DNA of 64,000 nucleotides from Geosiphon pyriformis (Eukaryota; Glomeromycota; Glomeromycetes; Archaeosporales; Geosiphonaceae): NCBI GenBank assembly GCA_016748015.1, contig JAAOMT010000602.1, positions 199,696 to 263,695 of the forward strand, read 5' to 3'. Shown piece by piece: positions 1 to 11,203 of this stretch (position 1 is its first letter; each line of letters starts with the position of its first letter). The notes under the pieces were generated by a model. It saw only the letters and a program-made list of their open reading frames with translations, ran no database searches and was not told where the DNA came from. The position numbers and the translations under genes were made by a program.

Positions 1-2630
1 TAAACCCCCCCCCCCCCCCCCCCCCTAAATTATTAGAAGCTAACTCGGCTTCGAAAAAGTTTTTTAAAATTATAAGAATGAGATTTGAATATATTTTATT
101 TTTAGTTTTTATTGACAAATTACTAAAAATAGTTGTATATACATATTCATAAAGCGATTATATATGTTTTAAATTAATTATGATAAAAGATAAAGATATC
201 TTTGACAACTTTTTAAGTTAGTTTTGCTCTTAAGAAATCTAAATCTTTGATTAACTAATTACGATTCAAAGTTGTAGAAAAAAAGAGATTTTCATGTTTC
301 CCAAGCATATTTCTGATCAAATATAGATCGGTCGAAAGCAAAGAACTTCAAGTTTAATAATCTTTAATATTTAATTATTTGGGAAAATATTTGTTCTGAT
401 GATGAGTTCACGATTCCTGGGTCAGAATTAATGAAAAAAAAAACATTTTAAAAATGCATATTAGACTTTTATAGGATTTTAGCAATTAGAACATTCCTCA
501 GATAACACAGGGAAATTAAATTTTTTATTTCATTTATGTAAATATTCCTTCGTTGGCAAATCTCTTTACAGAATAATTCTACGAAAACATTGTATTGCCT
601 AAGTTTAACATTCTTACGTACATTATCCCAATTTAATCAAATATTGATAATAGTTTGGTCAATAAATTAGAAATTAACTTTATTTCTCTCAGAATAAGGA
701 ATTGTTTATAATGAAGACAGAAATTTCTAAAGGATTATTTATTTAGTATAGATTTAATGGCTCTCTTGTATATCAACTCTTTGGAGGCTCATCGTTAATA
801 TAATAATTGTGGCAAAAATATTTTGAGATATTTCGATTTTTCCCGATTACCGATCTCCGTTAATCATGTGAAGGTTTACCATAGAAAGTGATATTCTTTG
901 TTTTTTCGCGTGCTTACACTTTAGATTAATTATTTCATGAAGAAACTTCCTGATAAACCTTTCGAAATCAGCATGTCGATTTTTTAATTGCATTTTTTGG
1001 AGTCGAAGAAACATATGGTGATAAATTTTCTGTATATGTTTAGACTAGTTTAGGAAATGTAAAAGGAAAATGATTTTCAGTATTTTAATAATGAAGGGAA
1101 AAACTTTGCAGTTTTAATTCCAACATTGATTCGAAAAAGAAGAAATTACAGTTGCTGAATCACATTTTTTTCAAAAAAGGTTTCTTACGTTCTAAGATTA
1201 GCTATCAGTAGATTTTTCTTCTTAATATCAAGTTCCCAACGCGAAATAATTAATTGATAAGGTCCTAACTTTAAAATTGCAAACTTTAACCGCTTTCGAT
1301 AGTCAGTCATGGAAATATCAAAGAAATCATGGAGGAAAAATTCTCTTTTAATTTGATTTTATCTTCACCTGCAACTCTCTTTATTCGAAGCACTTTCGAC
1401 CAAATACATTTGTTTCCTGAACTCCAAACCTTTTTTTTTAATAACATTTTCTCTTGAATTAAAGCTAAAATAAAGTAAAAAGACAGCGAGGAAAGGATTA
1501 AAATTTAGTAAAAAGACAAGTAGAATTGTTAGAGAGTTGTCTGTCCACTATATTTTGCAATCGATTTTTATAACGATGATAGTTGGTATTTTCAGAATCA
1601 AAAGGATCGTGAAACGGTATTATTTTTTTGTTATAGGTTGACTTTTTTCAAAAAACACTATCAAACCGTTGTCCTTTATTTGATATTCCACTGTAGTAGA
1701 CCATTTATTGTCTCTCCATAGAAATTTTCCTTTAACAATAATAAAGCCATTTCTAACGTCCTTCTAATCCAACTCTTAAATGTTCGGCTTGGGAACAGAG
1801 TTTACAGCTGATATGTTTCTTTTAGTTCAAGTTTCAGTCGATGAATTTTTCATCGACTGAAAGGTAATTCTTTTTAATTATGAATATGATCATAATGTCA
1901 ATTTGTGAAGATTTTAAAGATTAAATATTTTTTTCGAGAAAAACTAGATTTTGAAAGAATAAAAGTTGCAACTAGAACTTTTTTTTAAAACTCTGCTTGA
2001 GATTTATTTTTATTTTTTATAATAATCTTTTGTAAAAAGGCTTTTAAATCATCCATTTTTTAATAAAGTTATTTTTAACTTTAAATAGTTTGTTAAATTG
2101 TATTTTCATATTTCAGGATTTAGTTTGTAATATTATAAAAGCAATATTATTTGGAACAGTTGGATCAAAGATTATTGTGTATTGTGTTTAGAATGCTTGA
2201 AAATAGCATAGTATTTTATAAGTTTTAATAATCTATTTACAATCCTGAAATATTTTTGACAATTTAATAAATTTTGAATTTATTAAGAAATCTATTTTTA
2301 CCTTTGCATAAGAATTAATATATTTCAACAAAAAACCATTATTTTTTATATTTATATTATAAATGAAAAAAAAAACTTTTAAATGTTTATTCAATTACAA
2401 TGATCAAGAAATAAATATATTATAACATAATTAATAATTTAAAAAAAAACCAAATAATAATATATATATTGTTAAAGTTTATACATTTTTAAAAAATTGA
2501 ATAAATAAGTTTTTGGTTTCAGTTTTTTAAATTTTTCTATCCTTTTTTAACCTAAAAATTATTTTATGCTTTTCAGTCAATGAAAATTTTTAAAAGAAAA
2601 TATTTTAAGAAAATTATCATAATATATGTA

Positions 2631-2661
<31 letters not shown>

Positions 2662-3931
2662 TTTATGTATGATATTGGACAAATAATTTGACCCCATATT
2701 AAATGGAATTAATAGCTTTCAAATATTTAGATTTGAATAAATGCATTTTCACATATAATGAATTAATATATATTTAGAATTTCAGATTATAATTTTTTTT
2801 GGTACTTTGAAAATTTTTAAAATGATGTACATTTTTTTCAAAAAAAAAGCCTTTTTTGATTCGGAAAATTTTTATTTTCAAAGTATTGTGTGTATAATGA
2901 ACGGTTAATCAATTTTTTTAGAAATTTTTTGTGTGAAGCTTTGTCCAAATATCTTTTAAGATCGGTTAATTGAATCAAAAACATATCGATGAGGAATGAA
3001 CTAATTTTTTATAAATATTTGAATATTTAAAGTGGAAATCTTTGTTTTTCTGTTTATATCTCCATTCATGCTTTTACTATTTACTCACTTTTGAAATGAT
3101 ATATTTTTGGAATAATACAAAGACGTAGAATCAACCAGAATCAGAAATCTTATGTCATGAGTATGATTTCATTTTCGAAAGTTGACTTTTTTTAATATTA
3201 ATTTTTTTTAGGAGATTTTTGCTTATCTAAAAAAAACCATTAGAAAAAACCTCTTTTTTGTTGGGAGTAAAATTATTCCTCCCCCCAAGGCCCTAATGAA
3301 TCGGTGTTTCAGCATCTAACTTTCTTATTAAAAATGTTTTTTTAATAAAGTGATAAACTGTTTTTTACATAAAGCAACTTTAGAAATGATTTTGATGATC
3401 ATTTCTGGGAGTTGTATTTAAAAAAAAAATCAATATTTCATTTGTGAGTTTGGTAAACAGATTGAGATTCATCGCATCCAATATATTAGCATACGATGCC
3501 AGTTTAAAAAATTTCGATAATCCTTTCAACCAAGCTTTCCATAAGCTTTTTTTATCGATCTCCAGTGTGCATATTTTTAACGTCGGAAATTAAAAGAAGC
3601 AAAGCCTCCATTGCATCAATACCTTTTCTTGGATACGTAAACAAAGAATGTGCAATGTATCTCAAACGCTGTGGCATTATCTCATTTTGTTAATCGTAAA
3701 TGGAAAGGTAAAAATAGGAACACACATAAATGGTTACAACACTTTTGAATTCATGTATATAACGAAGGGGTATTCAGTAGTATCAATCAATTTATTTTGT
3801 ATTTATGATAATTTAATTTGCAGTTTTCGCCAATAATTGGGATAAAAAAGCTTCTTTCTTTTAATTTCAAAATATAAATTTCTTTAAAAAAAATAAAATA
3901 AAATAAATTTTTTTTATTCAAAATTTCAAAA
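1..3931. other. Gene-poor left flank
   Basis: I see no supportable gene in this AT-rich stretch. Reading frames are short and do not join through plausible splice sites into a recognisable family. It opens with a run of 21 C (5-25) in a TAAA..CTAAA setting and contains a tetranucleotide microsatellite near 2633-2670. The small reading frame at 3648-3836 has no recognisable motif and is not called. Confidence 0.5.
2633..2670. repeat. ATGT microsatellite
   Basis: About nine tandem ATGT units, with one unit changed to ATTT, lie in AT-rich intergenic DNA. This is a simple-sequence repeat with no visible gene association. Confidence 0.9.
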
Positions 3932-4495
3932 ATGCCATCGGTAACACTGGACCAACTAAATTCAAAATGCGATTTTTACCCCAAAATCATGAAGATACCA
4001 AACATCATAATTACTCATTATCCTGTGTGTGAGAAAAACCTCAACTTTCAAACTTCCACAGGTTCTATGACACAACGATCACCACCACTAATACGAAGTA
4101 ACCCTTCACGTCCACTAAAACGAAGTAAATCACCAGATGAATGTCTTAATCCAATAAAACCAAAGAAAAAACCCACAATACCACCACAAAATCTTCTAAA
4201 ATACTACGAACCAATTCTTGACAAAAGAGTCTTGTCATTGCGTGGTCAAGTCCAACAATTACATTTGAAAACACCATCCGGACTTTTTCAAACAAAAGAC
4301 AAATTCTGGCATTTTCAAATAAAGGGGAAAACCACAACTTATATTCGTTATGGTAAAATTTTAGAAGATGGCAGTTTTAAGGAACGAGCCGAACAAGTAC
4401 AACTACATCAATATCCAAATGATGCGAGACAATTTGTGGAACGCTTGATTGATGAGAAACTCAAGGCAGGATATGTTGAAAAAGCTCTGTGGTGA
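3932..4495 (+). CDS. WGR-like domain protein 1 (187 aa)
   Basis: Intronless gene for a 187-residue protein. Residues 1-115 are polar, basic and probably disordered. A compact C-terminal domain follows at about 120-184: an FWHFQ strand start, a RYGKILEDGS turn, an ERAEQ stretch, then an amphipathic helix ending EKLKAGY. This order (aromatic strand, YG-[KR]-I-x-x-[DG]-G, helix with EK-L-K-x-GY) matches the WGR fold, although the name-giving W is Y here. WGR domains in PARP2/3-type proteins contact DNA ends or phosphate; DNA binding here is inference. There is no signal peptide or membrane segment. The start codon context (CAAAAATGCC) is the same as in the next paralogue, which supports this start. 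Paralogues lie at 5503 and 14897. Function unknown; the domain call is fairly sure. Confidence 0.75.
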   Translation: MPSVTLDQLNSKCDFYPKIMKIPNIIITHYPVCEKNLNFQTSTGSMTQRSPPLIRSNPSRPLKRSKSPDECLNPIKPKKKPTIPPQNLLKYYEPILDKRVLSLRGQVQQLHLKTPSGLFQTKDKFWHFQIKGKTTTYIRYGKILEDGSFKERAEQVQLHQYPNDARQFVERLIDEKLKAGYVEKALW

Positions 4496-4550
4496 TAAGA
4501 AATTTCTTAGAGACATGATATGAAAATGACAATTTAACAAATTTGATATC

Positions 4551-5502
4551 ATGAATAGTGTTGCTAAAACATTTTCCAAAAGTGTAAATCCTAATTATGT
4601 AAAATGTCATTTAGCTATTTTATCACAAAATCAATTAGACAAATGGTTAAAAAAGTATTGTTGTCATGCAGCGTACAAAATTATAATGGGATCTCATTCA
4701 CACGCCAAAAAGCTATTAAAAAAATATAAGTAAAAGATTAAATGACAATAAACAAGTTTCCCAATATAGAATTTTAAAAAAAATCTGATTACATCTAATT
4801 GAAAAACATCGTTGTTTTCTTCAAGATAAATAGGGAATCGTCTTTTCACTCTAACGACCCCGATTAAAAGCGGTTTATTTGTAAATGCTTATCCAAAGAG
4901 TTCAGTGATCACCTTATGCATGGATTATCAATCATGAGAACAACCTCATGAATTGCTTCTCAGTTGAGCTAGCAAGTAAAGTTAAACTGCTGATGAAAAC
5001 TTTCGTGCCTATTGACATTTAGTGTAAGGCCAAATTCCCACCAGCCGATTATTGACCAGTTATGACTGCTAAACATTACCGAATGTAAAATTCTGAACCC
5101 TACTGAAACTTTGTTTTTTACACGATCACACTTTCCTGTTATTCACTGTATTCAGTTTGAATAAACAAATCAGCTAGGGCTCAATACCTTCCAGGGATCC
5201 TGCTTTGTCATTGGATGCCAAAGAAATAAATTATGGTGGGTAGGCCAAACAAAGTTCCCCGTTGGTATATTTGTAGCTGATCGAATCGGAAATTAACGGT
5301 TCTTTTGCACGGGGTGTCAAGTATTTACTGTTTTGCAGAATTTCGCCTATAATGTCTCGAGGCTTAGATGATGGAGCCATGATTTAAAAATTCAAGAGAA
5401 TTTGTTATAAAATGAAACCCTGAACCTCTGTGAACTTTATAGGCAATTTTTAAAAGAAAATTCACTTTTTTCTCTGTTAAAATCCCAAGCTAAGAGACAA
5501 AA
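4551..5502. other. Intergenic stretch between WGR paralogues
   Basis: No firm gene. A 60-codon plus-strand frame (4551-4733) and a 49-codon minus-strand frame (5380-5231, starting MAPSSKPRD) are open. The latter has unbiased composition and would be divergent from the gene at 5503 with about 120 bp between starts. It has no family match I recognise, so it is recorded only as a possible small gene. Confidence 0.3.
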
Positions 5503-6030
5503 ATGCCAAGTCGAATCCTCATCAGACAAAATTCGGATTTACCAAGTTGTTCTACAAAAACAAAAGCGATTAGTTCAACCTCCAGCCAAGACAATAATTT
5601 TCTAACTGTTCCAAAATCACAACCTTACCGAATTTCCAGGACACAGTCAAGTCCATCCTTGCAAAATCTTAAACCTCGTAACCATAGCAGCTCGTCAACA
5701 ACTGATTTCAACCCGACAAGAAGTTCACAAAATAAAATTCTACCGAAACGTGAACAAAAGAAATACTCAAGAAAACCAGACCATGAACCAAACAGACTTT
5801 CCAAACAAACGTCTTTGTCAGGTCTTTTAAAGACACATTCGCGATTTTGGCGATTTAGGATCCAGGAAGGTACAGTAACATTTGTGAGTTATGGATCTAT
5901 CCTTAAGGACGGAAGTCTCAAAGAACGAGCGGAACAGGTCCAGCGCCATCAGTGTGCCGCCGACGCGAGATCTTTTATTCAGAGATTGACTGACATCAAG
6001 TTGAAGGCGGGATATATTGACTGTGTATAA
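5503..6030 (+). CDS. WGR-like domain protein 2 (175 aa)
   Basis: Intronless paralogue of the gene at 3932, 175 residues. The N-terminal 100 residues are Ser/Thr/Asn/Gln-rich with basic clusters and look disordered. The C-terminal WGR-like domain spans about 113-173: FWRFRI, then a SYGSILKDGS turn, ERAEQVQRHQ, and a final helix ending IKLKAGY. The segment ERAEQVQ.HQ and the ending KLKAGY are nearly identical to paralogue 1, while the N-terminal halves have diverged except for the opening Met-Pro-Ser. This suggests that only the C-terminal domain is under strong constraint. There is no signal peptide or membrane helix, so a nuclear or cytosolic location is likely. Role unknown; DNA or phosphate-end binding is possible by analogy with WGR domains. 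Confidence 0.75.
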   Translation: MPSRILIRQNSDLPSCSTKTKAISSTSSQDNNFLTVPKSQPYRISRTQSSPSLQNLKPRNHSSSSTTDFNPTRSSQNKILPKREQKKYSRKPDHEPNRLSKQTSLSGLLKTHSRFWRFRIQEGTVTFVSYGSILKDGSLKERAEQVQRHQCAADARSFIQRLTDIKLKAGYIDCV

Positions 6031-6379
6031 TTTAGCAAAATTAGTTCAGTCAATTTCTTCAGTTCTGTATCATAAACGGCAAATACTGCACATTGTACAA
6101 ATTCAATTCTTTAAATTAGGGAACGTATACTCAAACTCGCTGCATGCTATTGTATATAGCTTTGAACCAATACTCCATTAGTTTTTTCCACAATAAAAAG
6201 TTGTCAAAATTAGTAAGTCATATTTTCATGCTAAATTGCCAAAAACAATATACAAGAGTATCTATGACGTATTAAATGCGTCATTCGGCATTAAAGTGCA
6301 CGAATCAGATGAAGTTCATTTATCGTACCAAAGCGGCTTGTACTTAACTTTTTTCTTTTCCGTAAGCTTAAATTTACAT

Positions 6380-6840
6380 ATGTCTTGTGAGGTAATTTTG
6401 GGTTTTTGATGAAATTGAAATCATAAGTAACCTGATAAACCATGCGAATCTATTCATTACTATCCTCATTTAGAAGAAACGACAGCAAGAAAAATTTCAT
6501 GAAGGTGAACATGTTCAATGGCGTATGTACAAGGGTTATACATAACAGATAACATTTATGAATGGAACAAATTTTAAAATAAGGTGCCGGTGGTATCACA
6601 GAAGGTTATGCAGAAAGAAAATTGACAAGTGACACCAAAATTACGGAAAATTTCACCGCAAAGGCTACCCCAGCAAATCCCAAATATTTAGTGAAAAGTG
6701 AAAAGACTGGTAAAGAGGTATTCATCAATACTTTTCACAATTTACTGGGTCTGACAACTGAATTAGGTTCGAATTTAACGGTAATGTATATATACTTATA
6801 GGCCGCCCACAAACCTGAGACATTACATAAATTAGAATGA
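6380..6840 (+). CDS. Hva1_TUDOR-domain small protein (4 exons, 77 aa)
   Basis: Rebuilt from exons 6380-6391, 6474-6522, 6584-6717 and 6802-6840; all junctions are GT..AG and in phase. The 77-residue product has a basic start, then EGEHVQWRAGG, an ERKLTSDTKI strand pair, KATPANPKYLVKSEKTGKE and the ending AAHKPETLHKLE. This is the pattern of the small Hva1_TUDOR (DUF2945) family of bacteria and fungi: a V-x-W strand, GG, a second strand, then NP-x-Y-L-V-[KR]-S-x-K-TGKE and a closing HKPE-x-L motif. The family is a single small SH3/Tudor-like barrel of unclear molecular function, named after a hypervirulence-associated protein. No single reading frame longer than about 45 codons covers it. The 12-nt first exon (four codons) is the least certain part; the last three exons are convincing. 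Confidence 0.82.
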
Positions 6841-8493
6841 GTGCCGGGTATTAATTCTTTCCAGCTTTTTTTTTCATGTGGGAATAATTATTTTAATAAT
6901 AGATTTTTATAGCACAACTGTTCTTTCTAAATTTTCTTACATACAAAACTTATATTTTTCATTTTTTTTTGACCAAGTTTTGAACAATTGAAAAATAATT
7001 TTTTTTTATTCAACTATTTTGCTTGGCAAAATTAAACACACAAATCAAATTAAGTTTTTATTTTATTTAAACAATTTATTAAAGCTCTTTAATTTAAATT
7101 AAAAAATAGTATTTAGATTGTGTAACAATTTCAAAATTATTTGATTTTGAAATTTTAAAAAAATTCTTTAATTCTTTTATTTTAAATAATGATAAAGATT
7201 GATTATAATAATAATATGTTTTTGACCATAATTATTTTTATTAATTTAAAATTTGTTTTTATAAATAAATATCCACCTTTCTTGATTCTTAACATAATAT
7301 TTTATATATTAAACCAGAAAAATACAAAATATAAATATTTTTAAAAAAACTTCAAATTAAATAGAAATTTTTTTTTTAAATTATATTATATTTAAAAATA
7401 AGAAAATCATTTATTTATTGAATATTTAATAAATAAATACTATTTAACTACAAGTATTTTAAGTCAAATGTAAAAATATTGAAAAAATGATATAATTTTA
7501 AAAAAAAAATTATTTTAATTTTAAAGAATTTTATAAAATCGAAAACGTTCTTTTTAATTGGCATAAAACAAATATAAGTGTTTAATAAAAATAATTTTCA
7601 TAACCTAATACCTTAATGGAAATATTACTTTGCTCAAATTTTTACCATTGTGAAATAAAAAAGGTTAAAACTATGAAAAAATAAATATTAGATTATAAAA
7701 TAGAGTTTAAACAAATAGTATTATAATCAGACTTCTTTGAATAATTAAGAATAAGTATAAATTAGAAACTAGAACAGAATTTTTAATGGTAATAATTTGA
7801 TCCATCAAAGATTATAGATATTTCTTTAATCGTATTTCAACGTTTATTTTGATCAATCACTAAAACATCAATTACTGACCCTTATTTATCAGATGCCTCA
7901 CCTCCATGATTTTGCAGTTCTTAACCTGCACCAACATTATAATTTTATCATGGAAAAATTCATTGAAAACGCTAATTTAACAATACAAGTATTTGGTTGA
8001 GAAAATAAACCAATACAAGACCAACATAATAAAATAAATTGTCAAGAAAGACAATACAGCAAGTTTATTTCATAACTTTCTTACAAAAGATTTTAATGAG
8101 TATGAGAATTTTTCAAAGTTTGTTAATCAATTTCATTGGGAAAAAGCCTTGGACCAAATGGATAAGTTGCTTTGTACATTAAGTATTATCAAGGCCAATA
8201 TTTTTTGCATTTTTAATCTTTTTTTCTGCAAGGAGCCAAGAAAATCATGATGCATATAAAAAATTTATAACTCACTAGCAAGTTTTTGTTCATTTTATGA
8301 ATTGAGATTTTCGAATTCTATATATTCTCCTTTTTTACTATTTCGTAGAAAAATGAAGGGAAAATTTTGAACTTAAACTCTCTGGAAAGTCAATTTTATT
8401 TGCTTAAGTGTTTTGAGCTATTAAGAGTACCCAAGATTGTCCACTCAAAACAAAATTTTATTCTGCCGAAATAATAAGATCTAATTTATCATA
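6841..8493. other. AT-rich intergenic region
   Basis: No gene is supported. From about 6880 to 7560 the sequence is mostly A and T with short homopolymers and almost no long open frame. The remainder up to 8493 is less extreme but still shows no coding pattern. Confidence 0.5.
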
Positions 8494-9072
8494 ATGAATT
8501 CATCATTCAATTTTACTAAAACAAATATATTTACCCAAGACTTCCAAGAGCAGCTTCGAATTTCAAAAGTGGAACGATCAAAAACCAATTTCAATGAAGC
8601 CTTAAAGGAAATCAAACTATTAACTACCCCATCGGGAGAACACAACAAAGTCGCAAATTTCTCTCCACAGTACGACAAATTCTTCGACTGCTCTCAAACT
8701 TTCTTTTCAAAAAAAAATTCCTCAACCCTAACTCAAACTGCTTCTGGTTTCATTTCACATCCAACTTTATATCAACCGAAGCTACCTTTAAATTCCCAAA
8801 AAATGTCAAAACTCAGCTACACCACATTTACAGCTCAACCCGATATTCATGCAGAAGCTTCAATAGGGTCAAATGATCTCATGAAAGACGTAATACTTCG
8901 CATTATTACTTGGTCTCTTTTGATGGCAGTGATGCTGGAATCGATGGTATTGCTTTATTTGCAAAAATCCTTTCTCTCCGGGGTTGTCTGGGCTTCTGGA
9001 TTGATTGGTGTTAGTTGGTTTAGTGTTTATGATAAAAAACAACGTGAGATTGCAAGAAAGTTTTTTCAATAG
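8494..9072 (+). CDS. Hypothetical protein with C-terminal hydrophobic hairpin (192 aa)
   Basis: A 192-residue single-exon frame with no family I recognise. Residues 1-125 are polar and Ser/Thr/Asn/Lys-rich with no signal peptide. Two hydrophobic helices follow at about 134-156 and 159-179, separated by only a few residues (LQKS), and then a short basic tail (KKQREIARKFF). The layout suggests a tail-anchored hairpin in an organelle or ER membrane with both ends on the same side. The tight turn and the amphipathic basic tail are typical of membrane-shaping or anchoring segments, but that is inference. It converges with the lipase-like gene that ends at 9567 on the other strand. Confidence 0.6.
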   Translation: MNSSFNFTKTNIFTQDFQEQLRISKVERSKTNFNEALKEIKLLTTPSGEHNKVANFSPQYDKFFDCSQTFFSKKNSSTLTQTASGFISHPTLYQPKLPLNSQKMSKLSYTTFTAQPDIHAEASIGSNDLMKDVILRIITWSLLMAVMLESMVLLYLQKSFLSGVVWASGLIGVSWFSVYDKKQREIARKFFQ

Positions 9073-9566
9073 AAAAAAATCTTCTTTAAAAGATGACTAT
9101 AGAGAATTCATGTTGGTGAGGAGATTAAAAAATGTCAAGATTAAATGATCTATTAGTAGAAGCATAAATTAACTAAATGCAGCGATAAAAATGTACAATC
9201 CTTTTGTAAAATTAGCAAAAATTGGACTTTTTGTATTACAAGTACAATTGAAAGAATATCACATCGAAGAGACATGGTTATTTTTAAAAATTTTTTATGT
9301 AATTGAGTAGATGGTGCTAATATATTAATAGAATCATCAATTATTGAAAATTTAATCTTGTAATAATTTAGTAAAAGACGACGCATCTCGTATTTCTAAA
9401 AAAACTTGTCATGAAAATCGTAGATTTCTATTCTACAAGTTCAAATAGTTTCATGTTAAGATTTAAAATAGCGTTTGGCCTTGGATAGTTACTCAATTTA
9501 TTAGCTTGCTTTCATTGCTCAATCGTTCTTCCATTTCGAATTTTTGGTCTCAGAAAAAATTATCCT

Positions 9567-11203
9567 TCAAGCTTTTCTAGAGGCATTACATTGCTTCATT
9601 ACAACTCCAAAGTATGGGCCATCATGGGCCGGTCCATTCTTATCTGCCACCACCGAATTAGCACAAGCCTAATTAATTGAATATGAATTTTTAAAATCGA
9701 GTCGAACAGTGATTGCCATGAAATTGATTATATGAAAATCTGGGAAATTTTAAAAACCCGATTCAAAAAATACCTCATTCTCTCGATCATCCACTATGGG
9801 ACATTCATAAACGGGTCCCTTTGGTCCTACAATCCAATATTCAGTTCCATGATGCATATAACCATCTTTCATTGAAGGAACATGTGCAGTTGAGTCATTG
9901 CCGTAAACCACTCGATAAATTTGAAACTTTTCGTCCATTTGGTTATTCACATATTGTGCGAATTCACGATTTCCGAGGCGAGATTGACCATAGGTGTAAA
10001 TAGATATACCTTTTTTGGGTGAATCTCTTTTCAACTCCAGGCCTACGAGTACCGCATATGCTACAAGATGGAATTATTTAAAGATTCACTCCCAAAGTCT
10101 TTCTGATAAAAAATCGGAAAATTTGAAGGGATCTTACCACCACCAGCATCATGTCCCGTAAGAACTAAATTAATATTTGTCCTGTCTATCAATTTTTTTA
10201 TAAATGGAATAATACCCCCATATAAAAACCCACTATCCTTGATTGCCTCCCAATATCCTCTATGAATTTTTGCATTTTTCGCGTAAATATAATCAATCAA
10301 TTTAGTTCGTCCCGCTGTTCGGCTATCAGGACCAAGGTCAGAACCTCGAAAACTCACAATCAGAGTTTTCTCTTGCGCATTTAATCCCACTATTGAGACT
10401 ATATTTCAAAAGAAATTAAAGTTTCTAATGTTTTTTCGAGAGTATTCAAGAAAATTAAGCCTATAAGTCAACTCGTTAAAAAAAATACCTTTAATTTCTG
10501 GTGTGAAATCTATTGTTTCATGAGGAAAGCAATATGGTAAATTAGCGTACGATGCGTGGATAGTAAGTTGGAGGACAACTTCATCGGTCAAATTCTTTTT
10601 TAAATCATTGAATTGGGTTCCCTCGGTTTTTTCTGTTCTAGGCTTCCTTATTATATTGTTGAAGATGTCTAAAAGTCCTGAGTATAGAAATTGCGTGTCA
10701 TTCTGATTTGCGGAAGGTTGTTGGTACGCGCCCTGTGGAATCTTTGACAGAAAAATTGAATTTGGATCTGTTGCTGCCGGGAAGTCGAATGTATTTTGCA
10801 AAGGGTATTTAACAGGCTTGTTTTCCTCTAACATAATTTGCCCATCATTTAATCCAATTTTTTCACTTTCAAATATTGAATACGGAGAAATAAACGGTGA
10901 TTTTTCTTCGAAATTAAAAGTCTCTTCTTTTTCTGAATTACTAATAAAACCATTTTCGCTAGGAACTCCAGCGATTTGATCTATGTTTTCGTTAGCGTTA
11001 GGTAGAGAAAAGGGAGACTCTTCATATAAATCAGAATCAAGTTTTTCCACGTAATAAGGTGGCTCCTTTAAAGTATCATCCCTTTGTATTTCCAAATTCT
11101 CGACTGGTATAGCCAATACACTTTTGCTCGATACAATGAAGCTCAAAAATATTATCAACGTATTTTTATGAAATATCATAGTTTTTGTGTGAACTTGGTT
11201 CAA
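9567..11203 (-). CDS. Secreted class-3-lipase-like protein lacking the nucleophile Ser (4 exons, 454 aa)
   Basis: Exons 11203-10489, 10398-10138, 10060-9774 and 9668-9567, with introns in phase 1, 1 and 0. Residues 1-31 form a signal peptide ending VLA. A long acidic, Asn/Ser-rich spacer (about 35-205) precedes the lipase fold: a strand at 239-256 ending in VSFRGS, the nucleophile elbow at 319-325, a YTYGQSRLGN strand (347-356), YRVVYGND (374-381), YMHHGTEYW (393-401) and a C-terminal GPYFGVVMKQC segment. Fungal class-3 lipases have GHSLGG at the elbow; here it reads GHDAGG, with codon GAT (Asp322) in place of Ser. The candidate acid Asp381 and base His395 remain. It is therefore probably catalytically dead or changed, perhaps a secreted binding or competing protein. 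The second intron cuts the elbow codon that follows GG. A paralogue is at 38589. Confidence 0.85.

Noticed and set aside
1-26. C run bordered by TAAA and CTAAAT considered as a telomere end
   Set aside because: There is no repeating CCCTAA unit, only one homopolymer; a similar C run occurs internally at 45679.
4551-4733. Small protein gene downstream of WGR-like gene 1
   Set aside because: Sixty codons with no motif, no paralogue near the other WGR-like genes and AT-driven composition.
9821-10003. Plus-strand frame of 60 codons
   Set aside because: Antisense to the conserved lipase exon 3 (YGQSRLGN to TEYW); shadow.
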